A stretch of DNA of 64,000 bases from Inhella proteolytica (GCF_016093275.1 NZ_JAEDAK010000010.1:62001-126000); one strand, 5' to 3'. Positions 15,450 to 26,086 are shown, counted from the stretch's first letter. A program made the numbers and translations. Notes: a model not told the origin generated them from the sequence alone.

Positions 15450-18251
15450 ATGCGCAAGCTTTTTCTCGTGTTGCTGGGTCTCTGGCTGGGCTGCCTGGCC
15501 GGCGCGCAGGCGCAGAGTCGTTGCGACGCCTGTGACCGCCGGATCGAATCGCTCGATCAGCCGGTCAAACTCGCCGGCACCTGGCTGTTCACGCGCGATG
15601 ACCGCCCAGAAAACGCCCAGCCGGGGCTCGACACGAAGGACTGGGTGGTGATCAAGGCGCCCGGCCCCTGGAAGAAGGCCTATGCGGACAAGCAGGTCTA
15701 TTCGGTGGGCTGGTACCGCGGCAGCTTCGAGTTCGCGCCTGCCCTGGTGGGGACCGAGGTGGTGCTGCTGGTCAACACCTACATGGCGCCGATGCAGGTC
15801 TATGTGAACGGCAAGCAGGTGTACCAGCGGCCGCATCACGTCAACATCGAGCGCTACTACTCGATCCAGGCGGCGCCGGTGCGCTTCGTGGTGCCGCAGG
15901 GTCGGGTGGAACTGGCGCTGCGCATCGACACCCCGCTGATGACGGGCGTCTACCAACTGCCCTTCGAATTGCACCGCTTTGACCCGCATGACAAGTCCTT
16001 GGTCGGCTGGGCCGTCTGGGGCGGTGAGCTGCGCGTGACGGTGGGTTGGGTGGCCTTCTTCTTCGGCCTGTTCTTCCTGCTGGTGTTCGTGAAAGTGCGC
16101 TACTCGATGTACCTGGTGGCGTCAGCGGCCAATGTGGTGAGCGCCTGGTTCCTGGTGCTGCCGGCCGACTACCTGATGGCCTTGTTCCCCGAACGCACGC
16201 TGACCTATCTGCATTACCTGGGCCTGTACGCGGCCCTGTTCATGTACTTGTTCTCGCAGTACTTCTACAAGTTCACGCCGCGCGTCAACAAGGTGCTGGC
16301 GGTGGTGCTGGCGGTGCCGGCGCTGGGGATCGGCGTGATGGCGGTGCACGAAGTGCCTGCGCTGTTCCAGGCCCTGCGCTCGGTGTTCTTCCTGATGCTG
16401 CTCGGCACCTGCCTGGCCTCGGTCTACTTCTACTACCGCGGCATGCGTGCGCGCCAGCATGGCGCCGGCATCATGCTGGTGGGCATGAGCATGTTCGCGC
16501 TCTCGGTGACGAACGACTCGCTGCTGGGCATGGGCCTGATCCAGTCCGTCAGCCTCGGCGCCAGCGGCCTCAGCATCGTGCTGGCCGCCATGCTCTTCGT
16601 GGCCAGCCGGCGCTTCTCCGACACCTTCGTGGAGAACAAGCGCCTGGTGAGCGACCTCACGCACATCAACGAGAACCTGGAGAACCTGGTGGGCGAGCGC
16701 ACGGCCGCGCTGCGCGAAAAGACCAACGACATCCAGAGCATGCTGCAGAACATGCCGCAGGGCGTGCTCACCCTGGTCAGCGGTGGGCGCATCCACCCCG
16801 AGTACTCGGCCTACCTGGAGACCATCTTCGAGACGCGCGACATCGCCAACCGCGACGCCATGGGCTTCCTGTTCGAGCGCTCCAACCTGGGCCCCGACGT
16901 GCGCTCGCAGATCGAGGTGGCGATCGCCTCGGTCATTGGCGAAGACAGCATGAACTACGACTTCAACTCGCACCTGCTGGTAGGTGAGTGCGAACTTGAA
17001 ACCGCCAGCGGCGCACGCAAGGCGCTGGAGTTCAGCTGGTCGCCGATCTGCGACGACGGCGGCACCGTGGAAAAGCTGATGCTGTGCGTGCGCGATGTCA
17101 CCGAGCTGCGCCGCCTGGCCGCCGAAGCCGCGGGCCAGAAGCGCGAGTTGGAGCTGATCGGCGAGATCCTGGGCGTCAGCCAGGAGAAGTTCCAGTCCTT
17201 CATCGAATCCAGCCAGCAGTTCCTGAGCGAGAACCTGGCCGTCATCGGCAGCCACAGTGAGCGAAATGCCGACGCCGTGAACCTGCTGTTCCGCAACATG
17301 CACACCATCAAGGGCAATGCCCGCACCTACGGGCTGCTGCACCTGACGAATGTGGTGCACGAGGCCGAGCAGGCCTACGACCTGCTGCGCAAGGATGAGG
17401 CCGCGGTGTGGGATGCGACCGCGTTGACGGCGCAGCTGGATGCCGTGCAGGCGCTGGTGAGCGAGTACGCCAAGATCAACGACGTCACCCTGGGCCGCAA
17501 GGGGCCGGGCCGGCGCGGCAATGTCGAGAAGTTCCTGATGATCGACAAGGCCCAGCTCGGCCAGGCGCTGCAGCAGTTCGAGGGCCTGGACCGCGAGAAC
17601 GTGGCGGCCATGCGCGAGGCGCTGAGCGGCATCGAACGCACGCTGAAGCGCATGGGCACCGAGCCGCTGCAGGATGTGCTGGCCGGGGTGGTGGATTCGC
17701 TGCCCTCGCTGGCGCAAGAGCTGGGCAAGCCGGCGCCGCAGGTGCAGATCGAGGACCAAGGGCTGATGATCAAGTCGCAGCTGTCGGGACTGCTGCGCAA
17801 CCTCTTCACGCACCTGCTGCGCAACGCGGTGGACCATGGCATCGAGACCCCCGCCGAGCGCACGGCCGCCGGCAAGCCGGCGCAGGGCCGCATCGAACTG
17901 CTGGCCAGCCTGGAGGGCGGCCACTACCGCCTGGTGCTGCGGGACGACGGGCGGGGCCTGGCGCTGGCCAAGATCCGTGCACGCGCCATCGAGCGCGGTC
18001 TGATCGAAGCCGATGCCCAGCTGAGCGACGAGCAGGTGGCCCAGCTGATCTTCCTGCCCGGTTTCTCCACGGCCGAGCACGTCACCGAGGTGTCGGGCCG
18101 CGGCGTGGGCATGGACGCGGTGCGCGAATTCCTGGCGCGCGAGGCGGGCCGGATCGATCTGCGCTTCCGAGCCACGGCCGACGCGGGTCAGGACTTCCGC
18201 GCCGCCGAGTTCGTCATCGAACTGCCGGCCGCGGTGGCGGTGGAAACTTGA
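15450..18251 (+). CDS. 7TM-DISM sensor with HPt and CheA-type ATPase domains
   Basis: A 933-residue sensor kinase. A signal peptide ends near AGAQAQ, followed by a periplasmic beta-rich domain to about 190. Seven membrane segments at about 195-395 fit the 7TMR-DISM family. A coiled coil and a PAS-like segment (about 430-560) follow. The HPt domain has phospho-acceptor His618 in MHTIKGNAR. The HATPase domain resembles CheA, with LLRNAVDHGIE near 790 and GRGVGMDAV. No CheW-like C-terminal domain is visible. I chose the ATG at 15450, with GGAG seven bases upstream. It heads an operon with MCP-like, CheX-like and CheY-like genes, so it probably phosphorylates the small regulator at its end. The ligand is unknown. 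Confidence 0.85.
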   Translation: MRKLFLVLLGLWLGCLAGAQAQSRCDACDRRIESLDQPVKLAGTWLFTRDDRPENAQPGLDTKDWVVIKAPGPWKKAYADKQVYSVGWYRGSFEFAPALVGTEVVLLVNTYMAPMQVYVNGKQVYQRPHHVNIERYYSIQAAPVRFVVPQGRVELALRIDTPLMTGVYQLPFELHRFDPHDKSLVGWAVWGGELRVTVGWVAFFFGLFFLLVFVKVRYSMYLVASAANVVSAWFLVLPADYLMALFPERTLTYLHYLGLYAALFMYLFSQYFYKFTPRVNKVLAVVLAVPALGIGVMAVHEVPALFQALRSVFFLMLLGTCLASVYFYYRGMRARQHGAGIMLVGMSMFALSVTNDSLLGMGLIQSVSLGASGLSIVLAAMLFVASRRFSDTFVENKRLVSDLTHINENLENLVGERTAALREKTNDIQSMLQNMPQGVLTLVSGGRIHPEYSAYLETIFETRDIANRDAMGFLFERSNLGPDVRSQIEVAIASVIGEDSMNYDFNSHLLVGECELETASGARKALEFSWSPICDDGGTVEKLMLCVRDVTELRRLAAEAAGQKRELELIGEILGVSQEKFQSFIESSQQFLSENLAVIGSHSERNADAVNLLFRNMHTIKGNARTYGLLHLTNVVHEAEQAYDLLRKDEAAVWDATALTAQLDAVQALVSEYAKINDVTLGRKGPGRRGNVEKFLMIDKAQLGQALQQFEGLDRENVAAMREALSGIERTLKRMGTEPLQDVLAGVVDSLPSLAQELGKPAPQVQIEDQGLMIKSQLSGLLRNLFTHLLRNAVDHGIETPAERTAAGKPAQGRIELLASLEGGHYRLVLRDDGRGLALAKIRARAIERGLIEADAQLSDEQVAQLIFLPGFSTAEHVTEVSGRGVGMDAVREFLAREAGRIDLRFRATADAGQDFRAAEFVIELPAAVAVET

Positions 18252-18299
18252 GCATCTGAACCTTCACGCCACTGAGCCTTCGGGCGGACGGAAACCACT

Positions 18300-19037
18300 A
18301 TGCCGACTTGGATCTGGGGAATGCTGGCCGGACTCGCGCTGGGCGGCGGCGCGGGCTGGTTCTGGGCGCAGCGCGCGCGCCAGACCGGCTTTGGCGCCCG
18401 CGCTGTCGATGCGGAGCCGGCCGGGGGCGCACGCGAGGCCAGCCTGCGGGAAGAGCTGGACGCGCTGCGCGCCGACCTGGCGCAGGCCCAGCGCGAACTG
18501 CAGGCGGCCGAGCGGGCCGCTGCCTCTGAAACCGCGAGCGCGCGGCACGAGGCCGATGAGCTGCTGAAGAATCTGCGCAGCGGCAACGCCCAGGCGCGCG
18601 GCGAGGCACTGAAGCACATCGAAGGCCTGGGCCAGCAGCTGGGCCAGATGCACGAGGTCGTGCGCACCTTCGAGCGCTGGGAGCAGGAGATGCACCACCT
18701 GCTGGCGCACAACCGCGAGATGCACAGCCGCAACGAGGAGTTCGCCTCCATCGTCGAGCAGGTCGTGATCGTGGCGCTGAACGCGTCCATCGAGGCCGCG
18801 CGCGCGGGCGAGCATGGCCGCGGTTTCGGGGTGGTGGCGGCCGAGATCCGCAACCTGGCCGGTCGCGCCGAGCGGCTCTCGAAGGAATACCGCGCCAATC
18901 TGTACAAGAACGACATGATCACCACCGCCACCTTCCAGGACTTGCAGGCGGGCAGCAAGATGATCACGTCGGCGATCTCGGGGCTGGATCTGATGAGCAA
19001 CCGCGCACGCGACTCGGTGGGGGCGCTGGAGTCATGA
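18300..19037 (+). CDS. short MCP-like signalling protein
   Basis: A 245-residue protein with one N-terminal membrane segment (residues 4-22), a long coiled coil, and the highly conserved tip of chemoreceptors: [19 protein letters not shown] followed by [14 protein letters not shown]. No periplasmic sensor domain is present and the return helix after the tip is short, so it is a reduced receptor. It probably scaffolds or modulates the upstream CheA-like kinase rather than sensing a ligand itself. Its stop overlaps the next start by four bases (ATGA). Confidence 0.8.
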   Translation: MPTWIWGMLAGLALGGGAGWFWAQRARQTGFGARAVDAEPAGGAREASLREELDALRADLAQAQRELQAAERAAASETASARHEADELLKNLRSGNAQARGEALKHIEGLGQQLGQMHEVVRTFERWEQEMHHLLAHNREMHSRNEEFASIVEQVVIVALNASIEAARAGEHGRGFGVVAAEIRNLAGRAERLSKEYRANLYKNDMITTATFQDLQAGSKMITSAISGLDLMSNRARDSVGALES

Positions 19038-19636
19038 GGGCCTCCTTCGGCGCCAAGCCGGCCGCCGCGCCCACCGTCGGCCTGAGCGAGCGCGCCAAGA
19101 CCAGCTTCGACCGCCTGGTGCAGCACGCCCTGGCCAAGGCCCTGGCGCCCGAGGGCGAGCAGGGTCAAGTGCACATCGCCCAGGAGCTGCCGCGCAAGCC
19201 CAAGGAGAAGAAGGCCGTGGTGCTGACGATCGCCAGCCCCGAGTTCCGCCTGGTGCTGGCGCTGCATGTGCGCCTGGACGCCGAAGGCAAGCAGCATTTC
19301 GCGCGCCTGAACCGTGTGGACGCCGCGGAGTGGAGCGAACAGGCGTTCGTGGATGCGGTGTCCGAGTGCGGAAACATCTGCGTGGGCACGATGAACCGCG
19401 AACTGGGGCGGCACTTCACGCATGTCGGCATGTCCACGCCCAATCTGCTGGAGCGCGAGGCGCTGGCTTACCTGGACGCCCTGGGGGCGGGCCACCGCCG
19501 GCTGTACCAGGTCAGCGGCCTGGGCCTGGATTTCTACGCCACGCTGTTCGTGTCCGCCTTCGTGCCGCTGGATTTCCACGCCGAGGTGGAAACCGAGGCC
19601 GAAGAAGCCGACGCCGGCGAACTGGAAATGTTCTAA
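19034..19636 (+). CDS. CheX-like protein (CheY-P phosphatase family), 200 aa
   Basis: Residues about 105-130 contain [17 protein letters not shown]. This matches the long helix of CheX/CheC phosphatases, where a Glu and an Asn three residues apart (E-x-x-N, here ECGN) attack phospho-Asp. The 60-residue N-terminal part is Lys-rich and unassigned, and the C-terminus is strongly acidic. It overlaps the MCP-like gene by four bases. A role in dephosphorylating the CheY-like protein of the operon is the natural inference; a purely structural role is also possible. Confidence 0.72.
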   Translation: MRASFGAKPAAAPTVGLSERAKTSFDRLVQHALAKALAPEGEQGQVHIAQELPRKPKEKKAVVLTIASPEFRLVLALHVRLDAEGKQHFARLNRVDAAEWSEQAFVDAVSECGNICVGTMNRELGRHFTHVGMSTPNLLEREALAYLDALGAGHRRLYQVSGLGLDFYATLFVSAFVPLDFHAEVETEAEEADAGELEMF

Positions 19637-19647
19637 GGAAACGCACC

Positions 19648-20616
19648 ATGCATGCCGCCGCCAAACTGCAGGTCAAGGTGCTGGTGCTGGAAGAGGAGGG
19701 CGGTGCGGCCGAAGCCCTCAAGGCCTTCTGCGAGGGCGCGGACCTGCTGCCCGTCAAGGTGCAGCCCGAGCACCTGATGGCGGTGCTGCGCTCCAGCATC
19801 GATCTGGGCGCGCTGTTCCTTTCCGAGAACTACGCCTGCCAGGGCCTGCAAGGGCGGCGCCTGGCGCACGAGCTGCACCGCATCCGGCCCGAGCTGCCGA
19901 TCTTTCTGCGCTGCGCCGAGCACATCGCCTTGAGCGAGGCCGATCAGCGCGTGGTGCGCCACGCCTACCGGCTGGAGCAGCTGGAGGACATGGCGGCCGT
20001 GATCCAGGTCTCGCTGTTCTCGCTCGTCTACCCTGAGCCCCTGGTGCGCGGCATCTCGGAGCTGACCCAGCAGGCCCTGCAAGGGCAGTTCAAGGGCATC
20101 ACCCTGCTGGCCGAGGCCCCCATCATCGTGCGCGACCGGCTCATCTACGGCGAGGTCTATTCGCTGATTCCGCTCGAAGCCAGCTGGTGCCGCGGCTACA
20201 TGATGCTGCAGATCGAGGAACGCGGCCTGCAGCGCCTGCAGTCGCATCAGCTGGGTGAGGTCGAGGCCACGCACCGCGACTCGATCCGTGCCATCAACAA
20301 CGTGTTTTCCGAGACCACCAACCTGATCTGGGGCGCGTTCAAGAACCGATTCATCGCCTGCGAGGACGCGACCCTGAGCAAGATGACCCAGGTCCCCATC
20401 GTCATCAACCACCCGCAGCGCTACATCTCCTTCGGCAGCGAAGACCCGCAGCTGTGCTTCCGCTACCACCTGTGGGACAACGCGCTGCAGCAGGGCGAGG
20501 CCATCGAGCTGCACCAGCGCTTCGTCTTCAACCTCAGCTGGTCGCCCGAACTGTTCCGTGAGAACCAGGCGGCGGCCGATTCGATGCTGGCTTCCGGCGA
20601 GCTCGAACTTTTCTAA
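19648..20616 (+). CDS. degenerate receiver plus CheX-like domain protein
   Basis: A 322-residue protein. The first 125 residues have the alternating strand-helix pattern of a response-regulator receiver, with KVLVLEEEGG in place of the acidic pocket, LFLSENYA where the phospho-Asp should be, and IFLRCAEH afterward; a phosphorylatable Asp is not evident. The second half is CheX-like, with SETTNLIWG carrying the E-x-x-N signature. The ATG lies 11 bases after the first CheX-like gene, preceded by AAGGAAA. The acidic C-terminus ending LELF resembles the ELEMF end of the gene before it. It may act on the same regulator. Confidence 0.65.
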   Translation: MHAAAKLQVKVLVLEEEGGAAEALKAFCEGADLLPVKVQPEHLMAVLRSSIDLGALFLSENYACQGLQGRRLAHELHRIRPELPIFLRCAEHIALSEADQRVVRHAYRLEQLEDMAAVIQVSLFSLVYPEPLVRGISELTQQALQGQFKGITLLAEAPIIVRDRLIYGEVYSLIPLEASWCRGYMMLQIEERGLQRLQSHQLGEVEATHRDSIRAINNVFSETTNLIWGAFKNRFIACEDATLSKMTQVPIVINHPQRYISFGSEDPQLCFRYHLWDNALQQGEAIELHQRFVFNLSWSPELFRENQAAADSMLASGELELF

Positions 20617-20651
20617 GTCCAACACCCCGAAACTCCCGAAAGCAGAGACCC

Positions 20652-21017
20652 ATGGCACAAGTTCTTGTCGTCGACGACTCCAGCACCGTGCGCGATGAAG
20701 TGGCCGGTTTCCTCAAGAAGAACGGCCTGGACGTGGCGACCGCCAACGACGGCCGCGACGGCCTGGCCAAGCTCAAGGCCGACCCCAAGATCAAGCTGGT
20801 GGTCAGCGACGTCAACATGCCGAACATGGACGGTCTGACCATGGCCGAGAAGATCCGCGGCGAGTTGGGCAATAAGACGGTCAACATCGTCATGCTGACC
20901 ACCGAGAACAGCCCGGTGATGAAGGAGCGCGGCAAGGCCGCCGGCGTCAAGGGCTGGATCGTCAAACCCTTCAAGGGCGATGCGGTGATCGCCACCTTCA
21001 AGAAGCTGTGTGAGTAA
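20652..21017 (+). CDS. CheY-like single-domain response regulator
   Basis: A 121-residue receiver domain with no output domain. Acidic pair in VVDDSSTVR, phospho-acceptor Asp in VVSDVNMPNMDG (about 56), switch Thr in MLTTENS and Lys in IVKPF are all present, so it is competent for phosphorylation. It is the last gene of the sensor operon, 35 bases after the receiver/CheX-like gene. Likely partners are the HPt/ATPase sensor as donor and the two CheX-like proteins as phosphatases. Its target (flagellum, pilus, enzyme) is not shown by context. Confidence 0.9.
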   Translation: MAQVLVVDDSSTVRDEVAGFLKKNGLDVATANDGRDGLAKLKADPKIKLVVSDVNMPNMDGLTMAEKIRGELGNKTVNIVMLTTENSPVMKERGKAAGVKGWIVKPFKGDAVIATFKKLCE

Positions 21018-21019
21018 TG

Positions 21020-21043
21020 AAAAGGGGCCCCGCAGGGCCCCTT
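21020..21043 (-). terminator. terminator of fbp, possibly bidirectional
   Basis: Nine-base arms at 21022-21030 and 21035-21043 around CGCA. Read leftward, the stem follows the fbp stop and is followed by TTTTC; read rightward it follows the CheY-like stop but has only CTTG after it. Function is therefore clearest on the minus strand. Confidence 0.7.
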
Positions 21044-21063
21044 GATGCGGAAGCTGGCGACGC

Positions 21064-22077
21064 TCAGTCGCCTTGCTCCAGGTGGTAGCGCGTCACCCGC
21101 TCCACCTCGTTCTTCGAGCCCAGCACCACCGCCACGCGCTCATGCAGCTTGGTGGGGGTGATGTCGAGGATGCGCTGCTTGCCGTTCGTGGCCAGGCCGC
21201 CGGCCTGCTCGACGATGAAGCCCATCGGGTTGGCCTCGTACATCAGGCGCAGCTTGCCGGCCTTCTGCGGTTCGCGCGCGTCCCAGGGATACATGAAGAT
21301 GCCGCCGCGGCAGAGGATGCGGTGCACGTCCGCCACCATGCTGGCGATCCAGCGCATGTTGAAGTCCTTCTCGCGCGGACCCGTGGTGCCGGCCAGGCAT
21401 TCGTCGATGTAGCGCTTCACCGGCGGGGCCCAGTGGCGCAGGTTCGACATGTTGATGGCGAACTCCTTGGTGTCGGCCGGGATCCTGACGTTGTCCTCGG
21501 TCAGCACCCAGGAACCCATCTCGCGGTCCAGCGTGAACATGGCCACGCCGTCGCCCACCGTCAGCACCAGGGTCGTCTGCGGGCCATAGATGCAGTAGCC
21601 GGCGGCGGCCTGCTGCTTGCCGGGCTGCAGGAAGTCTTCCTCGCTGACGCCACGGTGGTTGTTAACCTTGCGCAGCACCGAGAAGATGGTGCCGATGCTG
21701 ACGTTGACGTCGATGTTCGAGCTGCCGTCGAGGGGATCGAACAGCAGCAGGTACTCGCCCTGCGGGAAGCGGTTCGGCACCAGATGGATGGAGTCCATCT
21801 CCTCGGAGCCCATCGCGGCCAGGTGGCCGCCCCACTCGTTGGCCTCGATCAGCACCTCGTTGGCGATGATGTCCAGCTTCTTCTGCACCTCGCCCTGCAC
21901 GTTCTCGCTGTCGGCGCTGCCCAGCACATCACCTAGCGCGCCCTTGTTGACGCTGATGGCGATGCGCTTGCAGGCGCGGGCGACGACCTCGATCAGCAGG
22001 CGCAGCTGCGGCGGGATGCTGTTGTTCTGGCGCTGTTGTTCGACCAGGTACTGGGTCAGGCTGATGCGGGAGCTCAT
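21064..22077 (-). CDS. fbp: fructose-1,6-bisphosphatase class 1
   Basis: Hydrolyses fructose 1,6-bisphosphate to fructose 6-phosphate in gluconeogenesis and carbon fixation cycles; cytoplasmic, Mg-dependent. The metal-binding signature [12 protein letters not shown] lies near residue 118, with upstream Glu residues in GSEEMDS, and a C-terminal [16 protein letters not shown] substrate loop. The length of 337 is standard for class 1. Its start overlaps the stop of pepN by four bases, so the two genes are probably cotranscribed leftward. Confidence 0.96.
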   Translation of the reverse strand: MSSRISLTQYLVEQQRQNNSIPPQLRLLIEVVARACKRIAISVNKGALGDVLGSADSENVQGEVQKKLDIIANEVLIEANEWGGHLAAMGSEEMDSIHLVPNRFPQGEYLLLFDPLDGSSNIDVNVSIGTIFSVLRKVNNHRGVSEEDFLQPGKQQAAAGYCIYGPQTTLVLTVGDGVAMFTLDREMGSWVLTEDNVRIPADTKEFAINMSNLRHWAPPVKRYIDECLAGTTGPREKDFNMRWIASMVADVHRILCRGGIFMYPWDAREPQKAGKLRLMYEANPMGFIVEQAGGLATNGKQRILDITPTKLHERVAVVLGSKNEVERVTRYHLEQGD

Positions 22078-24731
22078 GCGACCTCCAGGGCCTTGGTGAC
22101 GATCTCGCGCACATCATTGCTGAGCGTGCTGCGCTCGGCCAAGCGCTGCAGCGCCACCTTGGCCGCGCCACGGAAGGGCTCGGCCAGCGTGGCCCAGCGG
22201 TCCATGGCGCGCGCCAGGCGGCTGGCGGCTTGCGGGTTGATGGCGTCGAGGTGCGCGACCTGATCGGCCCACAGCACATAGCCGCCGGCATCGGCGCGGT
22301 GGAAGGCGCCGGGGTTGAAGTTGCAGAACTGCACCAGCAGGCTGCGCGCGCGGTTGGGGTTCTTGAGCGTGAAGTCCGGGTGCTGCAGCAGCTTCTTGAC
22401 GCGCTCGAACACCTTGCCGTCGCGCTCGGGGGCGCGGGCTTGCAGCATGAACCACTTGTCGATCACCAGGGCGTCGTGCGCGAACTGGGCATGGAAGTGC
22501 GCGAGCGCGGCGTCGGCCAACGGCGCGTGCGCGCTCACCAGTGCGGCCAGGGCGCCAAAGCGCTCGGTCATGTTGTCGGCGTCCTTCACGCGCTGGTAGG
22601 CCTTGCCCGGCCACACCGGCTCGCCGCTCAAGGTGGAGGCGCGCACCAGCAGGCTCAGGGCCAGATTGGCCAGCGCGCGGCGGCCGGCGTCCTCGGCGCT
22701 GGGGCGGTAGCCACCGCTCACCTGATGGGCTTCGAAGGCCCATTCCCAGTCGGCGCGCAGGGCCTGGGCGATCTGCGTCCAGGCCGCTTCCACGGCGGTG
22801 TGGATGGCCTGCGGGTCCACCACCTGCAGCTGCTCGGCCAGGTAGGCGGCCTCGGGCAGGCGCAGGGCCTCGGCCTTGAAGGCGGCGTCCAGCTGCGGGT
22901 GGCGCAGCACGGCGCGCATGGCGTCCAGGTAGGCGGCATCCAGCACCAGGGGCTGGCCGGCGCGCACGGCGCCGAGGATGCGGTTCAGCGCCAGGCGCTG
23001 GCTGGCTTCCCAGCGGTTGAAGGCGTCGCTGTCGTGCTGCAGCAGGTTCAAGAGCTGGGCGTCGCTCAGGCCGTCGTCCAGCAGCACCGGGGCCGAGAAG
23101 CCGCGCAGCAGCGAGGGCGTGGGCTCCACCAGCACGTTGACGAAGTGGAAGGCCTGCTCGGTCTGCTCCAGCAGCAGCACGGTCTCGCTGCCGTGGCTGG
23201 CCAGCTCGCCTTCCCACTGCAGCGGCAGGGCCTGGCCCTCGGGGCCGAGCAGGCCCATGCGCACGGGGATCAGCTGGGGCAGCTCGCCCTTGCCGTTGTG
23301 CTGGCTCAAGCGGAGCGTGTAGCGGTGCGACTCGGCGTCGTACTGGCCACGCGCCGTCACGCGCGGCGTGCCGGGCTGGCTGTACCAGCGTTTGAACAGG
23401 TCCAGCTGGCTGGCCAGCTGCGAGCCCGGGTTGGCATCGGCCATGGCCTGAGCGAAGTCGTCGCAGGTCACGGCCTGGCCGTCATGGCGCTCGAAGTAGA
23501 GCTTGAGGCCCTTGGCAAAGCCCTCGCGCCCCAGCAGGGTCTGGTACAGGCCCACCACCTCGGCGCCCTTTTCGTAGACGGTGGCGGTGTAGAAGTTGTT
23601 GATCTCAACGTAGCTGTCCGGGCGCACCGGGTGGGCCATCGAGCCGGCGTCCTCGGGGAACTGCACGGCGCGCAGGGCACGCACCTGCTGGATGCGCTGC
23701 ACGGCGCGGGCCGAAGGGCTGCCGGCCATGTCCATGCTGAATTCGCGGTCGCGGAAGACGGTCAGGCCTTCCTTCAGCGAGAGCTGGAACCAGTCGCGGC
23801 AGGTGACGCGGTTGCCGGTCCAGTTGTGGAAGTACTCGTGCGCGACGATGGCTTCGATGCGCTGGAAGTCGGCGTCCGTCGCCGTGGCGGGGCTGGCCAG
23901 CAGGGCGCTGGTGTTGAAGATATTCAGGCCCTTGTTCTCCATCGCGCCCATGTTGAAGTCGCTGACTCCAACGATCATGAAGCGCTCCAGGTCCAGCGGC
24001 AGGCCGAAGCGCGCCTCGTCCCAGACGATGGAGGCGATCAGCGAGTTCATCGCGTGCTCGGTCTTGTCCAGGTCGCCGCGGCGCACAAACACCTGCAGCA
24101 GATGGTCCTTGCCCGAACGGGTGCGGATGCGCTGCTCGCGCGCCACCAGATCGGCCGCCACTACGGCGAACAGGTAGCTGGGCTTGGGGAAGGGGTCGTG
24201 CCACTTGGCGAAGTGCTTGCCACCGTCCAAGTCGCCTTGCTCCAGCAGGTTGCCGTTGCTGAGCAGCACCGGGTACTTCGTCTTGTCGGCGCGCAGGGTC
24301 ACCGTGTAGACCGCCATCACATCGGGGCGGTCCAGGAAGTAGGTGATGCGGCGGAAGCCTTCCGCCTCGCACTGCGTGAAGAAGCCGCCACCCGAGGTAT
24401 AGAGGCCACTCAGGGCGGTGTTCTTCTCGGGGCAGCAGGTGTTGCGAATGACCAGCTCGAAGTCGCGGTCCGGCGCGTCGATGGTCAGCTCGTTGCCGTC
24501 CTGGCGGAAGCTGACGGGTTCGCCGTCGATCATCACGCGCAGCGGCGTCAGCTCCTCGCCGTGCAGCACCAGCGGGCCATGCGGCTGGTTGGCATTGCGC
24601 TTGACGGCCAGTTTGCTGGTGACCAGGGTCTTGGCGGGGTCGAGGTCGAGCGTCAGGTCGACCGTGGCGATCCAATAGGTGGGCGCCTGGTAGTCGTGGC
24701 GGTGGATGACGTGGGCATGGCCTTCGCGCAT
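22074..24731 (-). CDS. pepN: aminopeptidase N (M1 family)
   Basis: Cytoplasmic zinc aminopeptidase that trims N-terminal residues from peptides. [11 protein letters not shown] is the substrate-recognition motif, and [11 protein letters not shown] with His298 starts the HExxH zinc site, completed by a Glu in the following helix (LKEGLTVF). At 885 residues it matches the E. coli enzyme. A four-base overlap links it to fbp downstream. The start [15 protein letters not shown] is slightly longer than the E. coli one, and no better internal ATG is visible. The opposite strand carries a very long open frame here, which is a GC artefact. Confidence 0.96.
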   Translation of the reverse strand: MREGHAHVIHRHDYQAPTYWIATVDLTLDLDPAKTLVTSKLAVKRNANQPHGPLVLHGEELTPLRVMIDGEPVSFRQDGNELTIDAPDRDFELVIRNTCCPEKNTALSGLYTSGGGFFTQCEAEGFRRITYFLDRPDVMAVYTVTLRADKTKYPVLLSNGNLLEQGDLDGGKHFAKWHDPFPKPSYLFAVVAADLVAREQRIRTRSGKDHLLQVFVRRGDLDKTEHAMNSLIASIVWDEARFGLPLDLERFMIVGVSDFNMGAMENKGLNIFNTSALLASPATATDADFQRIEAIVAHEYFHNWTGNRVTCRDWFQLSLKEGLTVFRDREFSMDMAGSPSARAVQRIQQVRALRAVQFPEDAGSMAHPVRPDSYVEINNFYTATVYEKGAEVVGLYQTLLGREGFAKGLKLYFERHDGQAVTCDDFAQAMADANPGSQLASQLDLFKRWYSQPGTPRVTARGQYDAESHRYTLRLSQHNGKGELPQLIPVRMGLLGPEGQALPLQWEGELASHGSETVLLLEQTEQAFHFVNVLVEPTPSLLRGFSAPVLLDDGLSDAQLLNLLQHDSDAFNRWEASQRLALNRILGAVRAGQPLVLDAAYLDAMRAVLRHPQLDAAFKAEALRLPEAAYLAEQLQVVDPQAIHTAVEAAWTQIAQALRADWEWAFEAHQVSGGYRPSAEDAGRRALANLALSLLVRASTLSGEPVWPGKAYQRVKDADNMTERFGALAALVSAHAPLADAALAHFHAQFAHDALVIDKWFMLQARAPERDGKVFERVKKLLQHPDFTLKNPNRARSLLVQFCNFNPGAFHRADAGGYVLWADQVAHLDAINPQAASRLARAMDRWATLAEPFRGAAKVALQRLAERSTLSNDVREIVTKALEVA

Positions 24732-24754
24732 GGCTGGCTCCTTCGCGGATATGG

Positions 24755-24778
24755 AAAAAGCCCGGCTGGGGCCGGGCT
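24755..24778 (-). terminator. Rho-independent terminator of prfB
   Basis: On the minus strand, AGCCCGGC, loop CCCA, GCCGGGCT, then TTTTT. It starts eight bases after the prfB stop and separates prfB from pepN. Confidence 0.85.
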
Positions 24779-24785
24779 GGAACGA

Positions 24786-25890
24786 TCAGACGCCCTGCTT
24801 GAGGGATTCGGTGATGAAGGCGTCGAGGTCGCCGTCCAACACCTTCTGCGTGTTGGAGATTTCGACGTTGGTGCGCAGGTCCTTGATGCGGCTCTGGTCC
24901 AGCACGTAGCTGCGGATCTGGTGGCCCCAGCCCACATCGGTCTTGCTGTCCTCGAGCTTCTGCTGCTCGGCCATGCGCTTCTTCATCTCGTGGTCGTACA
25001 GGCGCGAGCGCAGGCGGCGCCAGGCGACGTCGCGGTTGCTGTGCTGGCTGCGGCTGTCCTGGCACTGCACCACGATGCCGGTGGGGAGGTGCGTCAGGCG
25101 CACCGCCGAGTCCGTCTTGTTGATGTGCTGGCCGCCGGCGCCGCTGGCGCGGTAGGTGTCGGTGCGCACATCGGCCGGGTTGATGTCGATCTCGATCGAG
25201 TCATCAATTTCCGGATAGACGAACAGCGAGGCGAAGCTGGTGTGGCGGCCGCCGCTGCTGTCGAAGGGCGACTTGCGCACCAGGCGATGCACGCCGCTTT
25301 CCGTGCGCAGCAGGCCGAAGGCGTACTCGCCCTCGACCTTGATGGTGGCGCCCTTGATGCCGGCCACGTCGCCCGGGGTCTCGTCCTCGATCGTGTACTT
25401 GAAGCCCTTGCGCTCGCAGTACTTGACGTACTGGCGCAGCAGCATGCCGGCCCAGTCGCAGGCCTCGGTGCCGCCGGCGCCGGCCTGGATGTCGATGAAG
25501 CAGTTGCTCGGGTCCGCCGGGTTGTTGAACATGCGGCGGAACTCGAGCTCCTCGACGGCGGCCGTCAGCTTGGCGGTCTCGCCTTCCAGCGTCTCGATCG
25601 AGTCGTAATCGTCCTCGGCCTTGGCCATCTCGAACAGTTCGAGGTTGTCGGCCAGATTGGACTCGAGGTGATTGATGGTCTCGACCACGCGGTCGAGTTC
25701 GCGCTTTTCCTTGCCCAGTTCCTGGGCCCGCTTGGGCTCGTTCCAGACGGCAGGGTTTTCGAGGGCGGCGTTGACCTCGTTCAGTCGCAGGGCTTTGCGG
25801 TCGTAGTCAAAGATACCCCCGGAGCGCGTCGGTGCGCGCGCGGAGGTCATTGATCAGCGTGCCCAAGGCATTGATGCGTTCGGCGTCCAT
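24786..25890 (-). CDS. prfB: peptide chain release factor 2, programmed +1 frameshift
   Basis: Release factor for UGA and UAA stop codons. The frame starts at the ATG at 25890 ([15 protein letters not shown]), runs to an in-frame TGA at 25807-25809, and continues after a +1 shift (base 25809 skipped) to 24786. The GGQ catalytic loop is visible as [16 protein letters not shown]. The two frames together give about 367 residues, the normal RF2 length. RF2 shortage favours the shift at TGA, so expression is autoregulated. Annotating only the open frame from 25850 would give a wrong N-terminus. Confidence 0.97.
25806..25821 (-). promoter_or_regulatory. prfB programmed frameshift site
   Basis: On the minus strand CGGGGG, TAT, then CTT TGA C. 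CTTTGAC is the canonical slippery stop, and the G-run three bases before CTT acts as the internal Shine-Dalgarno-like element that pulls the ribosome forward. It differs from the E. coli AGGGGG element only in its first base. Confidence 0.95.
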
Positions 25891-26086
25891 GTGCTTCGTT
25901 CGGTTGGGGGCCCGTCAGGGAAGGGCGCCAGGGTGGCGCGGCGCGGGCCGTTGAAGGGCGCGGATTCTCTCATGTCACCCCTGCGGGTAAGCCCGGGGAG
26001 GGCTTACGCGGCGCTGACAGCTTTTGTCAGAAAGCCGTAAGCGCCGCAGCCGCACCATGCCTGCACCCCAAAGCAGAGGAGCCGCC

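Noticed and set aside
16122..18080. Open frame of 652 codons on the minus strand
   Set aside because: Antisense to the well-supported 7TM sensor kinase; Gln, His and Leu rich shadow composition.
22230..25853. Open frame of 1207 codons on the plus strand
   Set aside because: It lies antisense to pepN, fbp and prfB, all with clear motifs. High GC content makes long antisense frames common, and its composition (Val, Gly, His and Gln rich) is that of a shadow frame.
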